Of a stretch of 11,020 nucleotides of DNA, positions 1 through 6,630 are shown one piece after another (the stretch's first letter is position 1; every line of letters begins with the position of its first letter). The notes under the pieces were generated by a model. The model was not told where the DNA came from. It did not search any database and worked only from the letters and a program-made list of their open reading frames with translations. Position numbers and translations under genes: made by a program. The stretch is from Saprospiraceae bacterium. GTDB lineage: Bacteria > Bacteroidota > Bacteroidia > Chitinophagales > Saprospiraceae. The DNA lies in the NCBI GenBank assembly GCA_027031145.1, contig JALVEG010000279.1, positions 1 through 11,020 on the forward strand. Reading direction: 5' to 3'.

Positions 1-21
1 GTTTGTTGAAACCTTTCAAAC

Positions 22-324
22 TCAATCAAGTACTTCGTTAACTACGTATTCAATTGTAAGAATCCGATATGAGAAACTCATATTTTTATTGATAAATAAA
101 ATGATACCATAATACAAAAAACCTAAATTAATATATGGTGAAATTGCATATCTATCACATCCTAAAAGTTATGGAGATTGGTATGATCCTGTCATATATA
201 TGCAAAGAATTTCAGTATTTGGAAAATTCACCCATATATTTTGGATTATCATTTGTTTTTTTATCCATTTGATAGTTTGTTCTACAAGTTCTGATATTTT
301 ATCCTGTTCATTGGAACTCCCCAT
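22..324 (-). pseudogene. possible decayed small ORF with one internal in-frame TAA
   Basis: Reading the minus strand from ATG at 324-322, a 51-codon frame runs to TAA at 171-169. The same frame then continues open for another 48 codons to TGA at 24-22. The first part begins MGSSNEQDKISELVEQTIKW and looks like a plausible amphipathic helix. The second part is rich in aromatic and aliphatic residues. I recognise no family in either half. It could be a gene broken by one nonsense change, a real 51-residue protein, or chance open frame in AT-rich DNA. There is no clear ribosome binding site, and nothing nearby suggests a function. Confidence is low. Confidence 0.22.
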
Positions 325-565
325 ATTTTTTTAATAATTTTATTCTACTTTAGCAATAAATATATTCCCGGATATTTATTTTATTTTACTTACTGACATC
401 TTTGTATTAATTTTGAGGTTTTAATACACTAAATAAAATACCACTTTTTTCGTTATAAAATATTGATTTTTATATAGTCTTTTTAACTTTGAAAAAGTGC
501 TGAAAACAGGAAAGAAGAGAAAAGTATTTACTTTATTACATACATAGTGCTGGAAAGAAAATACA
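325..565. other. AT-rich non-coding stretch, no recognisable feature
   Basis: This lies downstream of the minus-strand glycosyltransferase gene and upstream of the possible small frame at 22-324. I found no RNA gene, no convincing coding frame and no strong hairpin followed by a T-run. The only stem is CTTTTT/AAAAAG at 479-497, which is pure A/T apart from its ends and too weak to call a terminator. Two similar short words, AGTGCTGAAAA near 496 and AGTGCTGGAAA near 546, are probably chance. Confidence 0.5.
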
Positions 566-1801
566 TCAAATTCGAAAATGATTTTTATCTACCATCCTTA
601 AGATAAATAATACTTTTTCAAGATCTGTTGGATTTGGGATATTATAAAATTTCATTAAATATTGAGAAGCATCCGTAATGTCAATATTGCCGTAATAATT
701 ATCTCTAACAAAATGCAGATATTTCATTAATTGAAATGCATCAAACCACCGGAAAAACCTTTTTTTGAATGATTGGTAATCCTTAGTATGCTTTTTTATT
801 TCATTATATCTTTTTTTGAAATTCTTCATATTTAGAAATTCCATAACTGGTTTCTCAATAAGTTGTATGTTTTCATAATCCAAATAAATAGCTTCCAGAT
901 TTAAAAGCAATGAATTTAATGATTCAAATGACCTATAACTATATGTTTGAAGTAATTTTCCTGATTGAATAATCTTATTCATAGCTTTGCCTGTACCAAA
1001 AGGTACTCTTTCCGAAATCCTGGCTGAAGGAAATACTTTTGTACTATTTATTTCAGTAAAAAATCCTGTTTTAATGAATTTATGAAGAAAATAAAAATCT
1101 TCTCCTGCCTGCCTTTTATTCATTCCGAATGCCTCTTTATATGCAAATGCTCTTACTGCCATAGCACTGCCGATAGTATAAAAAGCAAATGGTAATTTTA
1201 GTATTCTTTGCATATTGATATAATATCTTAGATGCAATTCGTATTGAATAATAGCATTTTTTTCTGCAGGTGATGTATCCTCATTTAGATCATGTTCAAA
1301 ATATATACTGTATGCTTTGATCTTATCTTTGGTAATAGCTGCATTTATCAGTTCTTCTAAATAATTTGTTTCCACAACAGTATCTCCGTCAAGATTTACA
1401 ATCAATCCTTGAGGGTTATTTATTTTGTCAAATCTTTTAACTGCTTCATCCATACCGGTTTTTCGTGCAATTCCGGGGCCTGCTATGTTCTTGTCTATAT
1501 TTTTGATATATACCGGAAGGAATTTAAGTTTTGGAGTTGAAATTTTTTGACTAAAGTCTTTTAACTCCATATATTGTCTTTGATGAAAATTTGAAATTTC
1601 CTTTGATACTGATTCACTTTCATTTATTACAATGATAACTTCGACAGAACCATTATGAAATGTGTTCTCGAGAAGAGAATCAATAGTTTTAGTGAGAAAT
1701 ACTTCATGAAATGCAGGAATGACAACTGAAACTTTTAGATCATTGTCAACCGTTTCAGTAATCAAAGGATGATCAAATTCAAAATTGTTATACTTTCGCA
1801 T
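566..1801 (-). CDS. family 2 glycosyltransferase (GT-A fold)
   Basis: Probable sugar transferase using a nucleotide-sugar donor, acting at the cytoplasmic side; donor and acceptor cannot be told. Residue numbers here count from an upstream TTG at 1831. VSVVIPAFHE (34-43) is the first nucleotide-binding strand, GPGIARKTGMDEA (118-130) matches the GT2 region before the metal site, DGD (148-150) is the DxD metal motif, and GED (243-245) sits where the catalytic base of inverting GT2 enzymes lies. About 150 further residues form a C-terminal region I do not recognise. No membrane helix is evident. The first ATG is at 1801 (411 residues, 14-nt overlap with coaE). The TTG at 1831 would add ten residues and lengthen the overlap to 44 nt, so I prefer the ATG. 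It is the last gene of the DoxX-yjjG-coaE operon and is probably translationally coupled to coaE. Confidence 0.85.
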   Translation of the reverse strand: MRKYNNFEFDHPLITETVDNDLKVSVVIPAFHEVFLTKTIDSLLENTFHNGSVEVIIVINESESVSKEISNFHQRQYMELKDFSQKISTPKLKFLPVYIKNIDKNIAGPGIARKTGMDEAVKRFDKINNPQGLIVNLDGDTVVETNYLEELINAAITKDKIKAYSIYFEHDLNEDTSPAEKNAIIQYELHLRYYINMQRILKLPFAFYTIGSAMAVRAFAYKEAFGMNKRQAGEDFYFLHKFIKTGFFTEINSTKVFPSARISERVPFGTGKAMNKIIQSGKLLQTYSYRSFESLNSLLLNLEAIYLDYENIQLIEKPVMEFLNMKNFKKRYNEIKKHTKDYQSFKKRFFRWFDAFQLMKYLHFVRDNYYGNIDITDASQYLMKFYNIPNPTDLEKVLFILRMVDKNHFRI

Positions 1802-2384
1802 TAAGTTTTCTAAGTTTTTTATCCAAATCAAGAACCTGTTGAATCAGAAAATGTCTTTCGTCATTATAAATAATAAAATCAGCCAATTTCATTTTATCTT
1901 CTTCGGGCATTTGGTTGTTTACTCTCGCTAAAACACTTTCCTTGTCAATATTATCTCTCAGCATTACCCTTTTAATCCTGATATCCAAAGGAGCTGAAAC
2001 CAAAATATTTAAATCAAGATCTTTGTATCTTCCTGTTTCAAATAACAATGCGGCTTCTTTGATTAAATAAGGAGCTTTTTGCTCATTCACCCAATTATCA
2101 AAATCTCTTTTTACAGCAGGATGTACTGCTTTATTAAGCTCTTCCAGTTTTCTTTTGTTTTTGAAAGCAATATCCGCAATATATTTCCTGTTTAATTCAC
2201 CATTTTTAAGATAACTTTTTTCACCAAATACGGATACTATATTTTTTACTAAATCCTTATCGTTGACCATTAGATATTTTGCTCTGTCATCAGCATAATA
2301 TACGGGAATTCCCAATATCTCAAAGATTTTGCAAACAGTGGTTTTTCCACTTCCTATTCCTCCTGTTATACCTGTCTTTAACAT
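1788..2384 (-). CDS. coaE: dephospho-CoA kinase
   Basis: Phosphorylates the 3'-hydroxyl of the ribose of dephospho-CoA with ATP, the last step of coenzyme A synthesis, in the cytoplasm. The 198-residue length is normal for the family. The N-terminus TGITGGIGSGKTT carries the P-loop (residues 8-15). ADD at 31-33 supplies the conserved acidic residue of the family, HP at 88-89 and LLFE at 114-117 are family signatures, and RVNNQMP at 154-160 corresponds to the conserved R-x-x-x-Q lid region. ATG at 2384 gives an N-terminus that starts directly at the P-loop strand, as expected. It follows yjjG with only 3 nt between stop and start and overlaps the glycosyltransferase gene, so all three are probably on one transcript. 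This is an essential housekeeping enzyme and nothing in it looks degenerate. Confidence 0.95.
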   Translation of the reverse strand: MLKTGITGGIGSGKTTVCKIFEILGIPVYYADDRAKYLMVNDKDLVKNIVSVFGEKSYLKNGELNRKYIADIAFKNKRKLEELNKAVHPAVKRDFDNWVNEQKAPYLIKEAALLFETGRYKDLDLNILVSAPLDIRIKRVMLRDNIDKESVLARVNNQMPEEDKMKLADFIIYNDERHFLIQQVLDLDKKLRKLNAKV

Positions 2385-2387
2385 GAT

Positions 2388-3074
2388 CTAATAAAGTATG
2401 TTGTCTAATTCATGAATATTTCGGATTACATAATCGGCATATTTTTCATTTTTATCTCTTATCTTGTTCGGATTGTACCAACAAGTATCAAATCCATAAT
2501 TTTTTCCTCCGTAAATATCAGCAACGATATTGTCACCTACCACTATATATTTTGATTTATCCAAAGCTCCAGTCGCTTTATGAACGTGTTCAAAATATTC
2601 TTTGTTCGGTTTTGATTTACCTATTTCACCTGAAATAAATATATTGTCAAATTTGGATTTATGCTCACACTTTTCAAACCTCGGTCTTTGTACTTCTTTC
2701 ATCCCGTTTGTTATGATAGCAAGATTGATATTACCATACAGTTTTTCCAGATATGTGTCGGTATCTTCTATCAATTTTGAATTTTCTACAAGCTGTTCTA
2801 TAAACTTATTATTGAATTCATTCAAATCTACACTATTGTATCCCAATTCGTCAAAAAGCTTTTTAAACCTCAGTGTTTTTATTTCTTCATGTGATATCTT
2901 GTTCTCATCGTAAGCAGTCCATATTTCATTGTTCAAATTTGTAAAAACAGAGAAAATTTCATCATTAAATTCTAAGCCATAATGTTTAAAACAATTTCCC
3001 AAAGCTTTTTTCTGAGAATATGTAAAATCAAATAATGTATTATCAGCATCAAATAATATCCATTTATACTTCAT
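2388..3074 (-). CDS. yjjG: HAD-superfamily noncanonical pyrimidine nucleotidase, YjjG/YfnB type
   Basis: Cytoplasmic phosphatase of the haloacid dehalogenase superfamily. E. coli YjjG dephosphorylates pyrimidine nucleoside monophosphates, including noncanonical ones, and is regarded as house-cleaning. All four HAD motifs are present: FDADNTLFDF with nucleophile Asp9 and acid/base Asp11; ITNG with Thr122; GKSKPNKEYF with Lys155; and GDNIVADI with Asp181 and Asp186 for magnesium. The helical cap of about 90 residues after motif I is the size seen in YjjG. At 228 residues the length matches the family. The overall pattern, including GKSKPNKEYF and the C-terminal helix with HELDNIL, follows E. 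coli YjjG as I remember it. The gene lies 17 nt after the DoxX gene and 3 nt before coaE. The exact substrate is inferred from the family. Confidence 0.88.
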   Translation of the reverse strand: MKYKWILFDADNTLFDFTYSQKKALGNCFKHYGLEFNDEIFSVFTNLNNEIWTAYDENKISHEEIKTLRFKKLFDELGYNSVDLNEFNNKFIEQLVENSKLIEDTDTYLEKLYGNINLAIITNGMKEVQRPRFEKCEHKSKFDNIFISGEIGKSKPNKEYFEHVHKATGALDKSKYIVVGDNIVADIYGGKNYGFDTCWYNPNKIRDKNEKYADYVIRNIHELDNILY

Positions 3075-3091
3075 ATAATAATTTTTGTAAT

Positions 3092-3508
3092 TTAACCTGG
3101 AAGCCGCATAAAATAAATTAGTCTTTTTATACTATATTTGCCCGGTTTGTGAATGGTAAGTAATAGTAAACCTCCGATTATCGCAAGATTTTTCATGAAA
3201 TTTATCATCTGTACCCGCTGAATATCAGGAGGATCGTTCCAAAAAGAATAAACAATAAATGTTGTTGGAACAAGATAGACCAATAATAAAAATGCACCAA
3301 ATCTGGAATAATACCCCATTAAAACTAATGTAGCACCAATGATAAGAAATACGATCACGCTACCCAATAAAAAATCCTGTTTCCATGTCAAACCGTAAAT
3401 AGACATCGTTCTTTTGGTGTCATCAAAATATAAAAACGAATCAAATGCTTCATAATAGAACATTATGGCAATGAATATTCTTGCTGTCAAGTCTATGCTG
3501 TTTTTCAT
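3092..3508 (-). CDS. DoxX-family four-helix membrane protein
   Basis: Small inner-membrane protein of 138 residues with four predicted transmembrane segments at about 7-28, 45-66, 69-90 and 104-120. The segment QRVQMINFMKNLAIIGGLLL (97-116) matches the F-x-K-N-L-A-x-x-G-G-L-L-L signature near the last helix of DoxX-like proteins, and the third helix ending in FW also fits. The family is broad. Some members act with redox partners (the DoxDA thiosulfate:quinone oxidoreductase subunit, the mycobacterial DoxX-SseA-SodA complex), but most have no assigned role, and no redox partner is encoded nearby. It is the first gene of the minus-strand operon, starting at ATG 3508, with a possible -7 box 24-31 bp upstream. 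Confidence 0.78.
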   Translation of the reverse strand: MKNSIDLTARIFIAIMFYYEAFDSFLYFDDTKRTMSIYGLTWKQDFLLGSVIVFLIIGATLVLMGYYSRFGAFLLLVYLVPTTFIVYSFWNDPPDIQRVQMINFMKNLAIIGGLLLLTIHKPGKYSIKRLIYFMRLPG

Positions 3509-3531
3509 CCTTCGGTTTGTGTTTGTGCATA

Positions 3532-3539
3532 CAAAATTA
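3532..3539 (-). promoter_or_regulatory. possible -7 promoter box for the DoxX-yjjG-coaE-GT operon
   Basis: On the minus strand this reads TAATTTTG, an exact match to the Bacteroidota -7 consensus TAnnTTTG. It ends 24 bp before the DoxX start codon, a reasonable spacing. No TTTG element lies at the usual distance of about 19 bp upstream; the nearest is only 11 bp away (3551-3554). In such AT-rich sequence an eight-base match is weak evidence. Confidence 0.3.
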
Positions 3540-3644
3540 CATTAAATATTCAAAGTATCATAATTAGTGTCATATAGAAAATGCTTTAAATCGTGAATTG
3601 ATCTTTTTTATGAGGATTGTGCTAATCTAAATTATCTATTTTAT

Positions 3645-3659
3645 TGCATAAGCTATGCA
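3645..3659. promoter_or_regulatory. 15-bp palindrome in the divergent intergenic region
   Basis: TGCATA-AGC-TATGCA is a perfect inverted repeat with 6-bp arms and a 3-bp centre. It lies about midway between the divergent DoxX (3508) and barrel (3781) genes, 18 bp upstream of a possible -7 box on the plus strand. Its size and shape are compatible with a dimeric regulator's operator, but no regulator is encoded in the window. It may be chance. Confidence 0.25.
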
Positions 3660-3676
3660 GAAATAATTATTTTTTT

Positions 3677-3684
3677 TACATTTG
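3677..3684 (+). promoter_or_regulatory. possible -7 promoter box for the plus-strand cell-wall operon
   Basis: TACATTTG matches the Bacteroidota -7 consensus TAnnTTTG exactly. It is about 96 bp upstream of the first start codon at 3781, which would give a leader of roughly 90 nt containing the hairpin repeat at 3711-3755. No good -33 TTTG is found at the usual spacing; the nearest TTG (3644-3646) is 30 bp away. Support is therefore modest. Confidence 0.3.
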
Positions 3685-3710
3685 ACTCTTTGTTTACTAA
3701 ATTGAATTTT

Positions 3711-3755
3711 CTCAGGTTGTGTGTTTTTTCAGTCAAAATGATTTTACCTGAGTAA
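3711..3755 (+). repeat. dispersed hairpin repeat, copy A
   Basis: Perfect 7-bp arms CTCAGGT (3711-3717) and ACCTGAG (3746-3752) flank a 28-nt loop. The right part, 3730-3754, matches 10846-10870 at 22 of 25 positions without gaps, and the left ends share CTCAGGT with a 2-nt length difference between. The unit lies 26 bp upstream of the barrel gene's ATG, probably in its 5' leader. It also contains a five-codon frame, ATG 3738 to TAA 3755 (MILPE), whose counterpart is present in the other copy. Its function is unknown. Confidence 0.65.
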
Positions 3756-3780
3756 ATACTACTAAATTAATACTTATTAA

Positions 3781-4464
3781 ATGAAAATATTAAAAAGGAT
3801 TGTATTCGTTGTTCTGTTTTTACTCCCGTTTTATTTGAATTCTCAAGTTGGAATAGAGCTTATGGGGAATAAAAATGTATATAAAAGTTGGAATGATGTG
3901 ATTTATAACTATTCGGGTAAAGAAAGTAAAATTTTTAAGTATTCTTATGGTGGAGGCATTAATTATTGGTTTCGTGTAAAAAATTACAGGTTGGAATTTA
4001 CTCCCGGTATTTATTATATGTTTTCTAAATTCAAATTTCCTGATTCCGAATGCAAATTTGAATATGATTCTCATGTAGCGGGAGCAGAATTTGATATGAA
4101 TGTATATATGTTTGATTTTATATCAAGAAATTATAAAAGGGATTGTCCTACATTTTCTCATGACGGGGAATGGTTTAGAAAAAGCTTTTTTATTCAAGTT
4201 TCGCCCGGGTTGTTTGGAGCATATAGATCTGTTAAGAATTCAGTTGACAACATAGATGACATGCATATTGCAGGTAAATTTGATTTTGGTTTTGGACTGG
4301 ATATGAAAATCACCGATCATTTAATAGTTGCTCCTGTTATTAAATATGGTTTATATATAGGTGAAAAATGGACAGGATTTTCAGAATTTCATGCTGAAAG
4401 ATCATATAATGATATTACACAGGGAAATTATGTAAATTTGGTTTTAAATTTTTATTTGAAATAA
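3781..4464 (+). CDS. putative outer-membrane beta-barrel protein
   Basis: A 227-residue secreted protein with a clear Sec signal peptide: KILKRIVFVVLFLLPFYLNSQ, cleaved after about residue 21-22. The rest alternates polar and aromatic/aliphatic residues in amphipathic strands (for example YSYGGGINYWFRV, YRLEFTPGIYYMF, FFIQVSPGLFGAY and HLIVAPVIKYGLYI). It ends in YVNLVLNFYLK, an aromatic-rich terminal strand typical of Bacteroidota porin-like barrels. The size suggests a small barrel of perhaps eight to ten strands, which is an inference. I do not recognise a specific family or ligand. The LD-carboxypeptidase start codon follows 2 nt after the stop, so the two are co-transcribed and probably translationally coupled. 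A role near the cell wall or outer membrane is possible but not shown. Confidence 0.72.
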   Translation: MKILKRIVFVVLFLLPFYLNSQVGIELMGNKNVYKSWNDVIYNYSGKESKIFKYSYGGGINYWFRVKNYRLEFTPGIYYMFSKFKFPDSECKFEYDSHVAGAEFDMNVYMFDFISRNYKRDCPTFSHDGEWFRKSFFIQVSPGLFGAYRSVKNSVDNIDDMHIAGKFDFGFGLDMKITDHLIVAPVIKYGLYIGEKWTGFSEFHAERSYNDITQGNYVNLVLNFYLK

Positions 4465-4466
4465 TT

Positions 4467-5543
4467 ATGAAAAGAAAAGATTTTAATAAAATGGCATTAT
4501 TGGGAGCAGCTGCAGGCTTTGTATCCTGCAATGTTACTTCTGAAATCCAACATTCGGATAAAACAGAAAAAATCAGGAATAAGGAACATATCCAAAAGAA
4601 GCCTTTGATAAAACCTGAAAAATTAAAAGAAGGTGATACTATTGGTTTAATCGCTCCGGGTAGTCCGTTTTCTGCAGAAGCTTATGAAAGAGCATTAACA
4701 AATATTACCCAATTGGGTTTTAAATATAAAAATGCTAAAAATCTTTTTCTAAAATACGGATATTTGGCAGGAGATGATAAAAGTAGAATTGAGGATATAC
4801 ATCAAATGTTTGCAGATCCTGAAGTTGATGCTATATGGTGCGTTAGAGGTGGGTATGGCACAACAAGATTATTGTATGATTTGGATTATGAGCTAATACA
4901 AAATAATCCTAAAATTTTGCTGGGATATAGCGATATTACAGCATTGTTGCAGGCAATCCATAAGATGACGGGCTTGGTGACATTTCACGGTCCGGTTGCT
5001 TCTACGGAAATGACGGATTATATAGAAGAAAGCTTTCGTTCTGTTTTGATGAGTACGGAGAAAAACATCAAACTTAATAATAAAATATCAGAGAGTGATT
5101 CTGACGAATTTAAACCTGAAATAATAGTTAACGGTCACATGAAAGGACAGTTGGCAGGAGGTAATTTGTCTTTGTTGTCTGCTATGGCAGGCACTTCATA
5201 TCAATTGGATGCAACCGATAAATTGATTTTTATTGAAGATATTGGGGAAAAACCGTATAGAATAGACAGGATGTTGACTCAATTGCGTCAAACTGCCAAT
5301 TTAAAAGAAGCAAATGGTATAATTCTTGGAGTATTTAATGATTGTAATGCTAAACCTGACGAAAAAAATACTTTAAGTCTTAAGGAAACTTTAATTGATA
5401 GATTGGGTTATCTGGATATTCCTGTTTTTTACGGGTTTTCATTTGGGCATATTGATGAAATGTGTACAATACCTGTTGGCATTGAAGGTGCATTCGTAAT
5501 GAATAAACAAGAGTTGGTTTTGTTTGAAAATGCAGTGGTTTAA
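4467..5543 (+). CDS. S66-family LD-carboxypeptidase (muramoyltetrapeptide carboxypeptidase), exported
   Basis: Serine peptidase that in known members (E. coli and Pseudomonas LdcA) removes the terminal D-Ala from the L,D-linked murein tetrapeptide, a step in peptidoglycan recycling. The triad is visible: nucleophile Ser155 in LLGYSDITAL, Glu257 in FIEDIGEKPYRIDRML and His328 in FGHIDE. The Ser-to-Glu spacing of 102 residues equals that of Pseudomonas LdcA, as I recall it. GLIAPGSPF (60-68) and CVRGGYGTTRLL (125-136) are family motifs. Unlike the cytoplasmic enzymes it has an N-terminal extension: KRKDFNK, a hydrophobic stretch, then FVSC with Cys21. This resembles a lipoprotein signal with a Tat-like basic start, followed by a charged linker of about 25 residues, so it is probably periplasmic and membrane-anchored. 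A dipeptide epimerase gene follows after 55 nt. At 358 residues it is full length. Confidence 0.88.
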   Translation: MKRKDFNKMALLGAAAGFVSCNVTSEIQHSDKTEKIRNKEHIQKKPLIKPEKLKEGDTIGLIAPGSPFSAEAYERALTNITQLGFKYKNAKNLFLKYGYLAGDDKSRIEDIHQMFADPEVDAIWCVRGGYGTTRLLYDLDYELIQNNPKILLGYSDITALLQAIHKMTGLVTFHGPVASTEMTDYIEESFRSVLMSTEKNIKLNNKISESDSDEFKPEIIVNGHMKGQLAGGNLSLLSAMAGTSYQLDATDKLIFIEDIGEKPYRIDRMLTQLRQTANLKEANGIILGVFNDCNAKPDEKNTLSLKETLIDRLGYLDIPVFYGFSFGHIDEMCTIPVGIEGAFVMNKQELVLFENAVV

Positions 5544-5598
5544 ATTTAAAGTCGCTGTTGAGATAAAACTATTTTGAATTATATTAAAATACTTAAAT

Positions 5599-6618
5599 AT
5601 GAAATTATCATCTAAGATTTATGACTTGGAATTGAAGCATACTTTTGCAATTTCACGCGGTGCACACGATATACAACGTACTTTGATCGTGAAATTGGAG
5701 CAGGATGGCAAAGTGGGATATGGTGAAGCTGTTGAAGATCCTTACTATGGTTTTACTGTTGAAGGAATGCAGGAAAAACTGGAAGAATTGAGACCTGTTA
5801 TTGAAAATTATCATCTTGAAAACCCGGAAGATTTTTGGGATATGCTCAATAAAGAATTGGACGATCAAAGATTTTTACATTGCGCTATTGATATTGCAGC
5901 TAATGATTTATATGGAATATTGCAGGGGAAACCTTTATATGAAATTTGGGGATTGAAAACAGATAAGATTCCTATGACTAATTATACAATCGGTCTGGAT
6001 AGTCTGGATGTGATGAAAGAAAAGCTTTTGGAATTTCCATGGCCTTTATATAAAGTTAAATTGGGAACTAAAAATGATATTGAAATAATCAGGGAATTGA
6101 GAAAAATCACGGATTCCGTTTTTAGGGTTGATGCCAATACAGGTTGGGGAGTAGAAGAAACAATCGAAAATTCAAAAGCACTGAAAGAGCTTGGAGTTGA
6201 ATTTATAGAACAACCGATGCCTTATGATCGATGGGAAGATATGGAAATCGTTTATCAAAACAGTGTGTTGCCTTTGATGGCTGATGAGTCTTGCAGAACA
6301 GAAGAGGATGTTCCCAAATGTGTAAACAGGTTTACAGGTATCAATGTGAAATTGGTTAAAGCAGGTGGCATTACTCCTGCAAGGAGAATGTTGATTGAAG
6401 GGAAGAAACTGGGATTGAAAACCATGGTGGGATGTATGACGGAATCATCTGTCGGTATTGCAGCTGTAGGGCAATTGCTTCCATATCTGGATTATGTGGA
6501 TATGGACGGGGCATTATTATTGAAAAACGATATCGGTTATGCTCATGATATTACAGATGGAGTGATTACATTATCCGGCAGACCCGGAACAGGTGTCGTG
6601 TTAAATGAACCGTTTTAA
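5599..6618 (+). CDS. dipeptide epimerase (L-Ala-D/L-Glu epimerase type), enolase superfamily
   Basis: Cytoplasmic, magnesium-dependent epimerase inverting the alpha carbon of the second residue of a dipeptide. Characterised relatives convert L-Ala-D-Glu released from murein to L-Ala-L-Glu so that ordinary peptidases can use it. The muconate-lactonising subgroup pattern is complete: YKVKLG with catalytic Lys152 and Lys154; metal ligands Asp178 (RVDANTGWG), Glu204 (FIEQPMP) and Asp229 (MADES); and NVKLVKAGG containing the opposing catalytic lysine, probably Lys251. DMD at 301-303 is the D-x-D motif on the eighth barrel strand that holds the substrate's alpha-amino group in dipeptide epimerases, which favours this function over mandelate- or muconate-type activity. 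At 339 residues it is full length. The preceding LD-carboxypeptidase gene fits murein-peptide recycling. The exact dipeptide range cannot be read from sequence. Confidence 0.9.
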   Translation: MKLSSKIYDLELKHTFAISRGAHDIQRTLIVKLEQDGKVGYGEAVEDPYYGFTVEGMQEKLEELRPVIENYHLENPEDFWDMLNKELDDQRFLHCAIDIAANDLYGILQGKPLYEIWGLKTDKIPMTNYTIGLDSLDVMKEKLLEFPWPLYKVKLGTKNDIEIIRELRKITDSVFRVDANTGWGVEETIENSKALKELGVEFIEQPMPYDRWEDMEIVYQNSVLPLMADESCRTEEDVPKCVNRFTGINVKLVKAGGITPARRMLIEGKKLGLKTMVGCMTESSVGIAAVGQLLPYLDYVDMDGALLLKNDIGYAHDITDGVITLSGRPGTGVVLNEPF

Positions 6619-6630
6619 TAAAGAATTGAA

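Noticed and set aside
479..497. Possible terminator hairpin after the glycosyltransferase gene
   Set aside because: The six-bp stem is almost entirely A/T, the loop is 7 nt, and it sits about 70 nt past the stop without a clear T-run. It is not distinguishable from background.
1802..1831. Upstream TTG start for the glycosyltransferase
   Set aside because: TTG at 1831 is possible, but the ATG at 1801 precedes the whole catalytic domain and gives a shorter, more usual overlap with coaE.
2602..2913. 103-codon plus-strand open frame
   Set aside because: It lies wholly inside yjjG in the opposite direction. The yjjG frame has all four HAD motifs, whereas this frame has no recognisable motif.
3532..3554. 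Complete two-part promoter for the DoxX operon
   Set aside because: The -7 box is good, but the nearest TTTG is only 11 bp away instead of about 19, so I annotated only the -7 box.
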